NCBI GenBank assembly: GCA_002421995.1
Contig: DISP01000206.1
Coordinates: 10,640 to 24,899, forward strand
Origin: Bacteroidales bacterium UBA6207
GTDB taxonomy: Bacteria > Bacteroidota > Bacteroidia > Bacteroidales > F082
Reading direction: 5' to 3'
DNA: 14,260 bases
Positions within the stretch are counted from its first letter, which is position 1. Every line of letters begins with the position of its first letter. Below the pieces are notes generated by a model. It did not search any database. It was given only the letters and a program-made list of their open reading frames with translations, and had not been told where the DNA came from. Positions 7,539 through 14,260 of the stretch are shown piece by piece. A program made the translations under genes and the position numbers.

Positions 7539-8039
7539 TTAGACAAATTCTTTGCTGATTTGCTCGACCCATTGCCTGATGCGCCCCTCAGTTTTATCAG
7601 CCTGATGGTGATCGTCGAGTGCCAACCCAACAAACTTTCCATCCCTGTCGGCAAGACTGAAATAGAACTTGTAACCATCGGTAGGCCAAAAGCCAACAAC
7701 GCCATTTTTTTCAGGCAACCTGCAATAAAGTGTTCCCAAACCATCAACAAAACTTTCGGGATATTCTTCCTGATCACCCAGGCCGAACAAAGCAATTTTC
7801 TTTCCGGCAAAATCAATCTGCGTGAGCTCGTCAATGAAATATTCCCAATCGTCCTGCATATCACCAATGCCCCATGCACTTGTTCCAAAAACAAGATTGG
7901 TGAATGAAGCAATCATTGCAGGTGTCGTTTCTTTTATGTTGTGCAATTCGGCCTGTTTTCCGAATGCTTTGGCAATCTTTTCAGCTGCTGCCTTTGTTGT
8001 TCCTGATGTTGATCCGTAAAAGATACCAACTTTTTCCAT
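7539..8039 (-). CDS. fldA: Flavodoxin, long-chain type
   Basis: A 166-residue soluble FMN protein that carries single electrons at low potential and commonly replaces ferredoxin when iron is scarce. The phosphate-binding loop GSTSGTT lies near residues 8-14; the FMN-contacting loops are visible at TSAWGIGDMQDDW (about 53-65) and at FGLGDQEEYPESFVDGLG (about 84-101). The 20-residue insert of long-chain flavodoxins is present (TDGYKFYFSLADRDGKFVGLALD). A GTG precedes the ATG in frame; the ATG at 8039 is chosen. It has its own -7 element 34 bp upstream and a hairpin terminator downstream, so it is a single-gene unit. Its place between a hemerythrin/regulator pair and a putative heme uptake operon fits an iron-limitation role, by inference. 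Confidence 0.95.
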   Translation of the reverse strand: MEKVGIFYGSTSGTTKAAAEKIAKAFGKQAELHNIKETTPAMIASFTNLVFGTSAWGIGDMQDDWEYFIDELTQIDFAGKKIALFGLGDQEEYPESFVDGLGTLYCRLPEKNGVVGFWPTDGYKFYFSLADRDGKFVGLALDDHHQADKTEGRIRQWVEQISKEFV

Positions 8040-8073
8040 CACGTATTATTTATACTGTTTCTAAATTAGGGCG

Positions 8074-8081
8074 CAAAAATA
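8074..8081 (-). promoter_or_regulatory. -7 promoter element of the flavodoxin gene
   Basis: TATTTTTG on the minus strand matches TAnnTTTG and lies 34 bp before the ATG at 8039. A TTTG (8109-8106) lies 24 bp further upstream, slightly more than the usual 19-21 bp, inside one arm of the inverted repeat at 8093-8147. Confidence 0.55.
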
Positions 8082-8092
8082 GCATTTTCAAC

Positions 8093-8147
8093 GGACATTG
8101 CTCACCAAAGTTGTAAAAAAGCTTTGAATTAACTTTAGTGAATGTCC
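8093..8147. repeat. Long imperfect inverted repeat upstream of the flavodoxin promoter
   Basis: Arm one is 8093-8112 (GGACATT, a 3-base bulge GCT, then CACCAAAGTT); arm two is 8131-8147 (AACTTTAGTGAATGTCC). Seventeen positions align, sixteen of them perfect; the odd one is C-A in rightward RNA but a G-U wobble in leftward RNA. The 18-base loop contains the palindrome AAAGCTTT. It lies between the regulator stop (8168) and the flavodoxin -7 element. It has no T-run, so it is not a standard terminator; it may be a 3'-end hairpin of the regulator transcript or an operator. Confidence 0.65.
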
Positions 8148-8167
8148 CTGCTAAACAACATTCTTTG

Positions 8168-8776
8168 TCACAGCGAGCTGCCTTTCACCTCGCCTGCCTC
8201 AATAATTTTATTGAGGATCGCATACACTGTCAAACCCGAAACCGTTTTGATACCAAGCTTTCTGGTGATGTTTTTGCGGTGTGTCATCACAGTATGAACG
8301 CTGATAAACAAACGGTCGCTGATTTCGTTGTTTGTGAAGCCAAGCGCAACAAGGCGCAAAACATCCGTTTCGCGATCGCTGATGTTTTCAGAATCTGTTT
8401 CACCCGATATAAACCCGTTTTTGCTGAGAATGTTCATCAAAGCCTGCGTTATTTCCTGTCGCGGATGGCGGGTATTGATCAAAAAGTCGAAATGCGCCGA
8501 ATCGGCTTCTCCTGATTCCTTGCTCATTAATCCAATCAAAACCACGCCTTCAAAAATGGCGGCACTGCGGTTGCCATGCCATGATTTTGCCAATAAATCA
8601 GGATTTGCAAAAACGATCTGCGGCTTGTGTTTTTCGAGCAGTCGCTGAAAATTGTCACGCACTTCCTCTGCTTCTTCGGCCCTGAAAGCAATGCCCATGC
8701 GGCTAAGCACAGTTTTCAGGCCTTCCCTGACAATATAGGATGGTTCGACAAATAAAATCTTTACAACCTCAATCAT
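8168..8776 (-). CDS. LuxR/NarL-type regulator with degenerate receiver domain
   Basis: A 202-residue DNA-binding protein. Residues about 133-192 are a clear LuxR-type helix-turn-helix (ISDRETDVLRLVALGFTNNEI, then SVHTVMTHRKNITRKLG). Residues about 5-115 have the outline of a response-regulator receiver (KILFVEPSYIVREGLKTVL at the start), but the key residues are off: only Glu11 remains of the acidic pair, the expected phosphoacceptor Asp is Asn58 in IVFANPD, and the conserved Lys is not visible. Regulation by phosphorylation is therefore unlikely; protein contact or another signal is more plausible. Its ATG overlaps the hemerythrin stop by four bases (ATGA), so the two are translationally coupled. 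No histidine kinase is nearby. Targets are unknown; the flavodoxin and uptake genes downstream are candidates by position only. Confidence 0.88.
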   Translation of the reverse strand: MIEVVKILFVEPSYIVREGLKTVLSRMGIAFRAEEAEEVRDNFQRLLEKHKPQIVFANPDLLAKSWHGNRSAAIFEGVVLIGLMSKESGEADSAHFDFLINTRHPRQEITQALMNILSKNGFISGETDSENISDRETDVLRLVALGFTNNEISDRLFISVHTVMTHRKNITRKLGIKTVSGLTVYAILNKIIEAGEVKGSSL

Positions 8777-9519
8777 AGGATCTTTGGGTTATTTGATCCG
8801 GACAAAAATTCCTGTTCCATTTTTTCAACGATGGGAACCAAAATCAGGTCTTCGATATGCGCATGGTTGTTGAGGTCGTTCTCCAATTCAAAAAGCTCGT
8901 GAAGTATCAGGTTCAGCACCCGGCTGTCGCGCGGAGAAGGTATGTATTTGATAATGATATTCTTAAGATCGAAAAGCTTTGATTCCACATCATCATGTTC
9001 TTCTTCATACTCATGAATGGAATATTGTTTCAGACTCCCGATCAACTCTTTATCACCTCCTCCCGACTCAAGGTATTTTTCGAGCGACAAAACATACGGA
9101 TAGACCCTTTGCTCCTCACGGTTGATGTGCTGGGTCAGTTCATGTGTATATTGGCTAAAGAAACTCTGGATCAAAAGCTTCACTTCAGGCCCAAAACCAT
9201 CATCATCCCTAAGTCTTTGAATGTAATTGGCAATCTCAGGAATCCTGAAATCAAGGTAATAGCGATGGGTCTCGTGCAGATAGGCGATCAGGCGGCTGGC
9301 TTTGAACTGCAACAGGTTTTCGACAGGAAAATAACCCGGATCGTGGAATGTATTGACGATCTCAAGAAAAAAAGAAAGCGGGACATCATGCTCCGCACAG
9401 AGCTGTTTTACAGTCTTCTCGCCATAACCCAACTGAATGCCAAAGCGGTTGATCACATGCAACAAATGGTGGTTCAGATGAATGACATCTGCCATTTTCA
9501 TATCCTGATTGATGAGCAT
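8773..9519 (-). CDS. Hemerythrin-domain protein, RIC/YtfE-like
   Basis: A 248-residue cytoplasmic protein, mostly helical. The N-terminal third (about 10-60) resembles the ScdA/YtfE N-terminal domain (DUF542) but lacks its Cys-Cys pair; one Cys remains at 41. The rest is a hemerythrin-like four-helix bundle with candidate di-iron ligands His82 or His85, His131 and Glu135 (HxxxE), His175, and His219 and Glu223 (HxxxE), the same pattern as the YtfE ligands. YtfE-type proteins repair iron-sulfur clusters or respond to nitric oxide; hemerythrins can also sense oxygen. A TTG start six bases upstream is possible, but the ATG at 9519 is preferred. The stop overlaps the regulator start by four bases, suggesting that this protein supplies the signal for the regulator. 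Confidence 0.88.
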   Translation of the reverse strand: MLINQDMKMADVIHLNHHLLHVINRFGIQLGYGEKTVKQLCAEHDVPLSFFLEIVNTFHDPGYFPVENLLQFKASRLIAYLHETHRYYLDFRIPEIANYIQRLRDDDGFGPEVKLLIQSFFSQYTHELTQHINREEQRVYPYVLSLEKYLESGGGDKELIGSLKQYSIHEYEEEHDDVESKLFDLKNIIIKYIPSPRDSRVLNLILHELFELENDLNNHAHIEDLILVPIVEKMEQEFLSGSNNPKIL

Positions 9520-9538
9520 ATACAATAGTTTGATGTTG

Positions 9539-9547
9539 CAAAAGTAA
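9539..9547 (-). promoter_or_regulatory. Possible imperfect -7 element before the hemerythrin gene
   Basis: TACTTTTTG on the minus strand has one base too many for TAnnTTTG and lies 19 bp before the ATG at 9519, in the 33-bp gap after the glycosyltransferase stop. The pair may instead be read through from the glycosyltransferase gene. Confidence 0.25.
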
Positions 9548-9552
9548 GCAAA

Positions 9553-10638
9553 CTACACGCTGCCAAGCCAATTCCGAAGATGGTTTTGCAGCTTGTCAGC
9601 CCGGGTCAGCTCTTCGGGCAACCGGCCTTCAGCGGCATTCATGATAGAATTTTCATTCAACTCACCTTGCTTAACTGTTGAAAACCAAGACCGTGCATCC
9701 ATCAATTCGGCTAAATATTCCTGTTCGGGCTGGCCCGGTGTGGCAACAAGCAAAGCTGTTCGTTGCATAGCCACCAGGTCCATAATTGTTGAATAGCCGG
9801 CCCTTGCGATGATCCTATCCGATGAGCGCAGCAAGGCAGCAATCTGTTCATCACCCGCATGATTTTGCATTACAATATTGTGTGTTGTGGCAGGAATTGC
9901 TTTTTCACCCGGCAAACCTCTCAAAACGAAAACAGTTTCTTTACGTTTTTCAAACTGGGCGATGATTTTTTGCTCAAACAAGCTCCGTTGTGGCTCAGGC
10001 CCCGAAAGCATGACAAGAAAGTCATAGCGAAAAGATGGGTCAGCTGTTGGCTTTTTGTCGTTGAACCGACTCAATGGCCCGACATAATGTGTCAGGGTAT
10101 GCGGCATTGCCGGATGAGAAAGCTGTCCGGCAAGATTCAACGTTTCTTCAAAGTCGGGCACCCAACATTCGCCGAATTTACTGATAACCCACCTATTCAG
10201 CGATTCAGCAACGAAAGCAAAACCACCCAGCCCGTCCGGCATACTGATATGGAGTTGATGTGTTATAAAAACCGAAGGAATCTTTTTGCTGTAGGCTCCA
10301 AAACGATTGTCGGAAATGATTGCATCCACTCCCGTTTGCTGCACTATTGTTTCAACAAAACGATGATCACGCTTGATTTGCATGAAGATAGAAGGCAATT
10401 GTTTCAGCATCGGCCACAGAATAGTGTCTCCTGTTCCATAGTGGATGGGTGCCGACGGAAAATCAATAAAAGGCAGTTCGGGGAAACGTTCTTTGAGCAA
10501 CCTTGCAGCAGCGCCTCCGGCAGCTATCAAAGGCTTTTGTTCAAGCTCAAGCAATGCGTTGATAAGAGGAACACACCTGCTTGCGTGCCCGATTCCCCAG
10601 TCCAAAGGAGCAACCAGAATTTTTTTTGCTTTCAACAA
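9553..10638 (-). CDS. GT-B glycosyltransferase, MurG/GT28-like
   Basis: A 361-residue protein, probably cytoplasmic or membrane-associated, with the two-domain GT-B layout. The N-terminal domain opens with LVAPLDWGIGHASRCVPL (about 8-25), whose GxGH loop is typical of MurG-like enzymes, and has ISDNRFG (about 108-114). The C-terminal domain carries the nucleotide-sugar region RAGYSTIMDLVAMQRTALLVATPGQPEQEYLAELM (about 278-312), as in GT28 C-terminal domains. It is not MurG itself: length and motifs differ, and no cell-wall genes are adjacent. Donor and acceptor are unknown. The start appears to be TTG at 10638, with no in-frame ATG between it and the first conserved strand; a second TTG follows directly. 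A perfect -7 element lies 16 bp upstream, back to back with the dprA promoter. Confidence 0.82.
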   Translation of the reverse strand: MLKAKKILVAPLDWGIGHASRCVPLINALLELEQKPLIAAGGAAARLLKERFPELPFIDFPSAPIHYGTGDTILWPMLKQLPSIFMQIKRDHRFVETIVQQTGVDAIISDNRFGAYSKKIPSVFITHQLHISMPDGLGGFAFVAESLNRWVISKFGECWVPDFEETLNLAGQLSHPAMPHTLTHYVGPLSRFNDKKPTADPSFRYDFLVMLSGPEPQRSLFEQKIIAQFEKRKETVFVLRGLPGEKAIPATTHNIVMQNHAGDEQIAALLRSSDRIIARAGYSTIMDLVAMQRTALLVATPGQPEQEYLAELMDARSWFSTVKQGELNENSIMNAAEGRLPEELTRADKLQNHLRNWLGSV

Positions 10639-10654
10639 TTTGGGTTTAGCTGAA

Positions 10655-10662
10655 CAAAATTA
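10655..10662 (-). promoter_or_regulatory. -7 promoter element of the glycosyltransferase gene
   Basis: TAATTTTG on the minus strand matches TAnnTTTG and is 16 bp before the TTG start. It is the mirror image of the element at 10675-10682, 12 bp away. No clear -33 box. Confidence 0.55.
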
Positions 10663-10674
10663 GCATAAATCTAC

Positions 10675-10682
10675 TAATTTTG
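10675..10682 (+). promoter_or_regulatory. -7 promoter element of dprA
   Basis: TAATTTTG matches TAnnTTTG and ends only 5 bp before the dprA ATG. Transcription would begin at or next to the start codon, so the mRNA would be leaderless or nearly so. No clear -33 box. Confidence 0.55.
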
Positions 10683-10687
10683 ACCCC

Positions 10688-11782
10688 ATGACCGATCAAC
10701 TTCTCTACAAAATAGGAATCACTCTCATACCCGGCGTTGGCGATGTTATGGGCAAAAAACTCGTGGCATACTGCGGGGGTCCTGAGGCCGTTTTTCGTGA
10801 AAAGAAAAAACAACTCGAAAAAATTCCGGGCATCGGAAGCGCAACCGTTCAGGGTGTTTTAAAACAAAACGTACTTTCAAGGGCTGAAGACGAGATGGCT
10901 TTCATCGAAAAAAAAGAAATCCAGCCACTTTTTTACCTCGACAAAGCCTACCCCAAGCGACTGCAACATTGTGCCGATAGCCCCATGATGCTCTATTACA
11001 AAGGTAATGCCGACCTCAACCCGCAACGCGTGATTGGAATTGTTGGTACGCGCAATGCAAGCGAATACGGCCGGCAGTGGTGCGAACGCTTTGTTGAAGA
11101 GCTTCAACATGACAATGTATTGATTGTAAGCGGACTTGCTTATGGCATTGACAGCCATGCACACAGGGCTTCGGTCATAAATCGCATCCCGACTGTGGGT
11201 GTGTTGGCCCATGGTCTCGACCGCATTTACCCCTATACCAACAAAGGTCTTTCGGAGAAAATGCTCCTTAACGGCGGCCTTCTGACTGAATTTATGTCGG
11301 GGACCATCCCCGACCGTGAAAATTTTCCACGTCGCAACCGCATCGTAGCCGGGATGGTTGATGCCCTGATTGTAGTTGAATCAGCCAAAAAAGGTGGTGC
11401 GCTTATCACAGCCGACATTGCAAACTCCTACAACCGCGATGTTTTTGCTGTTCCGGGTCGTGTAGGCGATGCTTTCAGCGAAGGCTGCAACTACCTGATT
11501 CGGACAAACAGGGCTGCATTGCTCGAAAACACGATCAACCTGCGCTATATGCTGGGCTGGAACACAGTGCAACAATCCGGTGCGCAAACAAAACTGTTTC
11601 GCGATTTCAGTGAGGACGAACAAAAAATATTAGACACCTTCGGTGCTGAAAAAGAATGCGGCGTTGACGACATCATGCTCCGCAGCAGTTTCCCCGCCTC
11701 AAAACTTGCAGGAATATTGCTTACACTCGAATTTGATGGCGTCCTCACTGCCCTGCCGGGAAAAAAATATAGGATCGCTTAA
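10688..11782 (+). CDS. dprA: DNA-processing protein DprA
   Basis: A 364-residue cytoplasmic protein that binds incoming single-stranded DNA during transformation and loads RecA on it. An N-terminal helix-hairpin-helix/SAM-like region (about 10-62, with IPGIGSATVQGVL) is followed by the Rossmann-like core: IGIVGTRNASEYG (116-128), IVSGLAYGIDSHAHR (146-160), FPRRNRIVAG (213-222) and GGALITADIANSYNRDVFAVPG (236-257). A C-terminal winged-helix domain runs from about 307 to 362, as in many full-length DprA proteins. All core motifs are intact. It is the first gene of the rightward run, 68 bp before the CCA-adding enzyme gene, which has its own promoter element. Other competence genes are not in the window. 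Confidence 0.96.
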   Translation: MTDQLLYKIGITLIPGVGDVMGKKLVAYCGGPEAVFREKKKQLEKIPGIGSATVQGVLKQNVLSRAEDEMAFIEKKEIQPLFYLDKAYPKRLQHCADSPMMLYYKGNADLNPQRVIGIVGTRNASEYGRQWCERFVEELQHDNVLIVSGLAYGIDSHAHRASVINRIPTVGVLAHGLDRIYPYTNKGLSEKMLLNGGLLTEFMSGTIPDRENFPRRNRIVAGMVDALIVVESAKKGGALITADIANSYNRDVFAVPGRVGDAFSEGCNYLIRTNRAALLENTINLRYMLGWNTVQQSGAQTKLFRDFSEDEQKILDTFGAEKECGVDDIMLRSSFPASKLAGILLTLEFDGVLTALPGKKYRIA

Positions 11783-11835
11783 AGATGTGCAGAACAAGCC
11801 CTTGACCGAAAAACAATCAATTCGGGTCTTTTCCG

Positions 11836-11843
11836 TACCTTTG
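11836..11843 (+). promoter_or_regulatory. -7 promoter element of the CCA-adding enzyme gene
   Basis: TACCTTTG matches TAnnTTTG and ends 7 bp before the ATG at 11851, implying a very short or absent mRNA leader. No clear -33 box was seen. Confidence 0.55.
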
Positions 11844-11850
11844 TCGCCGA

Positions 11851-13314
11851 ATGAATGATTTACGACCACATATCTCGGGCAAACTTTTCAGCTCCATTGC
11901 AACCATCGCACAGCAAAGGAGCGAAGCGGCCTATGTCATAGGGGGTTATGTGCGCGATCTTTTGCTCAAACGCGATTCAAAAGACATTGACATAGTGGTA
12001 GTTGGCAATGGAATTGAGTTTGCGCAGGATCTTGCAACAGTCCTCGGAAGCCAGAAAGACGCCAAATTCTACGGGCAGTTTGGCACAGCCATGATCCGTT
12101 ACAAAGACCATGTGGTTGAGTTTGTTGGTGCGCGCAAAGAGTCGTATCAGCACCTGAGCCGCAAACCTGAGGTGAGCACCGGCGACCTCAATGATGACCA
12201 GCGCCGCCGTGATTTTACCATCAACGCATTGGCTATCAGCCTCAATCAATATGATTTTGGGCAGCTCATTGACCCCTTCAACGGCATGGACGATCTTCAT
12301 AAGAAAATCATACGCACCCCGCTTGATGCCGACATCACCTATTCCGATGATCCGCTCAGGATGATGCGCGCCATCAGGTTTGCAACACAGCTGCAATTCA
12401 ACATCCATCCCGATTCGTTGCAAGCGATCAACCGCAATAAAAACCGCATCAGAATCATCTCGCAGGAGCGAATCACCGATGAACTGAATAAAATCATCCT
12501 GTCCGCAAAACCTTCCATCGGTTTTAAATTGCTGGATGCCACCGGTTTGTTGCAGATCATCTTTCCACAGATGTCGGCACTCAAAGGCGTTGAAACCATC
12601 AACGGAAAGAGTCACAAGGACAACTTTCTGCACACACTCGAAGTGCTTGATAATCTGTGTAAAACCTCCGATGACCTCTGGTTGCGCTGGGCTGCCATTC
12701 TTCACGACATTGCCAAACCTCCCACCAAGAAGTTTGAGCCGCTGCAAGGTTGGACTTTTCACGGACATGAATTCAGAGGTGCCAAAATGGTTCCCGGCAT
12801 CTTTAAAAACCTCAAGCTTCCGCTCAGCGAACCCATGAAGTTTGTGCAAAAGTTGGTTTTGCTTCACCTGCGACCCATCGTTCTGGCACAGGAAATCGTA
12901 ACTGATTCGGCAGTGCGCCGACTTTTATTCGATGCCGGTAATGACATTGATGCACTCATGCAATTGTGCGATGCCGATATCACCTCAAAAAATGAATATA
13001 AGGTAAAAAAGTACCGCGAAAATTTTGAACTCGTCAGGCAGAAACTCAAAGACATTGAAGCCAAGGATAAAATCCGCAACTGGCAACCACCGGTGAGCGG
13101 CGAAATCATTATGGAAGCTTTCGACCTGCCACCCGGAAGACAGGTGGGTATCATCAAAACAGCCATCCGCGAAGCCATTCTTGATGGAATTATCGGCAAT
13201 AACTTTGAAGAGGCTTTTGAATTTATGAAAGCAGAAGGCTCAAAGCTAAAGCTACAGTTCAAAGACATCACGGCCAAAAAAGTGATCACCGAAAACAACC
13301 CGCTTCCGCAATAA
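11851..13314 (+). CDS. cca: CCA-adding tRNA nucleotidyltransferase with HD domain
   Basis: A 487-residue class II nucleotidyltransferase that builds or repairs the 3' CCA end of tRNA from CTP and ATP. The catalytic domain shows IGGYVRD (30-36), the metal-binding DID (45-47), RRRDFTINALA (118-128) and DDPLRMMRAIRFATQ (166-180). Neck and body follow. An HD phosphohydrolase domain is present at about 255-380, with His261, HD at 285-286 (ILHDIAKP) and histidines at 304 and 306. An HD domain in bacterial CCA enzymes usually adds phosphatase or phosphodiesterase activity. An A-adding or poly(A) polymerase relative cannot be excluded by eye, but the motif set favours a CCA enzyme. The stop lies one base before the first possible miaA start, so the two tRNA genes are probably co-transcribed. 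Confidence 0.93.
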   Translation: MNDLRPHISGKLFSSIATIAQQRSEAAYVIGGYVRDLLLKRDSKDIDIVVVGNGIEFAQDLATVLGSQKDAKFYGQFGTAMIRYKDHVVEFVGARKESYQHLSRKPEVSTGDLNDDQRRRDFTINALAISLNQYDFGQLIDPFNGMDDLHKKIIRTPLDADITYSDDPLRMMRAIRFATQLQFNIHPDSLQAINRNKNRIRIISQERITDELNKIILSAKPSIGFKLLDATGLLQIIFPQMSALKGVETINGKSHKDNFLHTLEVLDNLCKTSDDLWLRWAAILHDIAKPPTKKFEPLQGWTFHGHEFRGAKMVPGIFKNLKLPLSEPMKFVQKLVLLHLRPIVLAQEIVTDSAVRRLLFDAGNDIDALMQLCDADITSKNEYKVKKYRENFELVRQKLKDIEAKDKIRNWQPPVSGEIIMEAFDLPPGRQVGIIKTAIREAILDGIIGNNFEEAFEFMKAEGSKLKLQFKDITAKKVITENNPLPQ

Positions 13315-13324
13315 AATGCTTTGT

Positions 13325-14251
13325 ATGAACACATTGCATAAGTATTTGATAGTGATTGCCGGTCCGACAGCTGTTGGGAAAACCCGGGCAGCCATACACA
13401 TTGCCGGCAGGTTTGCAACAGAAATTCTTTCGGCCGACAGCCGCCAATTCTACCGCGAGATGTCCATCGGCACCGCAGTTCCTTCTCCGGAAGAACTTTC
13501 CGCAGTAAAGCATCACTTTGTGCAGGATCGCAGCATACTCAACGATTTCGATGTGCAAAAATATGCCACCGAAGCAACGATTTTGCTCGAATCCTTGTTT
13601 GTAAACCACAACATCATTGTGATGACAGGTGGCTCAGGCTTATACATTGACGCCGTTTGCAAAGGGCTTGATGCGCTGCCCGACATCAGTGAAGAAACAC
13701 GGCAACAAGTGAATCAACTCTATGCAGCACAAGGCCTTAAAGGCTTGCAAGATCGCTGCCTGACGCTTGATCCTGAATATTTTGCTACGGCTGACATTAA
13801 AAACCCGCGCCGACTTCAGCGCGCCATCGAGGTTTGTCTTCAAACCGGTAAACCCTATTCCGAACTCCGAAAAGGAGGTGTGGCAGAACGTCCTTTCACC
13901 ACAATCTATATCGGCTTGCAACGCGAACGCGCGCAGCTCATCGAACGCATCAATGCGCGCACCGACCAAATGATTGCTACCGGTTTTATAGAAGAAGCAA
14001 GAAAGCTTTACCCGCTGCGCCACCTCAACGCGCTAAATACGGTTGGCTACAAAGAACTTTTCGCGCATTTTGAAGTCAATGACAGCCTGGAAGAAGCCAT
14101 CAGCAAAATCAAAATCAGCACCAGGCAATACGCCAAACGACAAATGACATGGTTCAAAAAAAACAGTGAATACCAGTGGTTTGACCCGGAGGATATTGAA
14201 GGAATTGAAGGATTCATCCAATCAAAAATTCAATCCACTATTGTCCGATAA
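13325..14251 (+). CDS. miaA: tRNA dimethylallyltransferase MiaA
   Basis: An enzyme that transfers a dimethylallyl group from DMAPP to N6 of A37 in tRNAs reading codons that begin with U. From the ATG at 13325 it has 308 residues, a normal length. Motifs (this numbering): P-loop GPTAVGKT (13-20), DSRQFYREMSIGTA (38-51), GGSGLY (102-107), and NPRRLQRAIEV and YAKRQMTWFKK further on. An in-frame ATG at 13316 would add MLC; the later start gives the usual MiaA N-terminus and is preferred, but either is possible. It follows the CCA enzyme gene by 10 bp (1 bp for the upstream start), forming a tRNA-maturation pair. The reading frame is complete and ends 9 bp before the window edge. Confidence 0.95.
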   Translation: MNTLHKYLIVIAGPTAVGKTRAAIHIAGRFATEILSADSRQFYREMSIGTAVPSPEELSAVKHHFVQDRSILNDFDVQKYATEATILLESLFVNHNIIVMTGGSGLYIDAVCKGLDALPDISEETRQQVNQLYAAQGLKGLQDRCLTLDPEYFATADIKNPRRLQRAIEVCLQTGKPYSELRKGGVAERPFTTIYIGLQRERAQLIERINARTDQMIATGFIEEARKLYPLRHLNALNTVGYKELFAHFEVNDSLEEAISKIKISTRQYAKRQMTWFKKNSEYQWFDPEDIEGIEGFIQSKIQSTIVR

Positions 14252-14260
14252 AAGTACAGA

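Noticed and set aside
11977..12867. A 296-codon minus-strand frame inside the CCA-adding enzyme gene
   Set aside because: It is antisense to a gene with all expected catalytic motifs and has no recognisable domains or promoter.
13316..13324. TGCTTTG before the second miaA ATG as a -7 element
   Set aside because: It does not match TAnnTTTG, and the spacing from the CCA enzyme gene fits co-transcription.

Overview
The window looks like chromosomal DNA of a Bacteroidota bacterium, probably Bacteroidales-like; genus cannot be told from the sequence. Reasons: several genes are preceded by the Bacteroidota -7 promoter element TAnnTTTG instead of a sigma70 box; Shine-Dalgarno sequences are scarce; one protein ends in a type IX secretion (Por) sorting domain; another is a lipoprotein with an acidic surface-export signal just after its lipid cysteine; and HmuY-like proteins accompany a TonB-dependent receptor. 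No tRNA, rRNA, CRISPR array, insertion sequence or phage gene was seen.

Layout. Positions 32-10638 are read leftwards, 10688-14251 rightwards, diverging from a 49-bp intergenic region with two mirror-image promoter elements. On the minus strand, from high to low coordinates: a GT-B glycosyltransferase; a RIC-like hemerythrin gene overlapping a LuxR/NarL-type regulator gene by 4 bp; a flavodoxin with its own promoter and terminator; a small unrecognised membrane protein; a three-gene surface uptake operon (HmuY-like protein with type IX sorting domain, TonB-dependent receptor, HmuY-like lipoprotein); and a housekeeping operon lgt - rsmE - DUF4159. On the plus strand: dprA, an HD-domain CCA-adding enzyme, and miaA. 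The last two both act on tRNA.

How the parts may work together. The centre of the window (about 2.4-9.5 kb) has an iron, heme and redox theme: a putative heme/iron-type outer-membrane receptor with two paralogous surface partner proteins, a flavodoxin (the usual iron-free stand-in for ferredoxin), and a di-iron hemerythrin coupled to a DNA-binding regulator whose receiver lacks a recognisable phosphoacceptor Asp. Whether the regulator controls the neighbouring genes is inference. Two candidate control elements fit the idea: a 16-bp inverted repeat filling the promoter spacer of the uptake operon, and a long imperfect inverted repeat between the regulator gene and the flavodoxin promoter.

No stretch longer than 300 bp is empty if the small ORF at 7022-7387 is accepted. 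If it is not real, 6892-7538 holds only promoters and the flavodoxin terminator.
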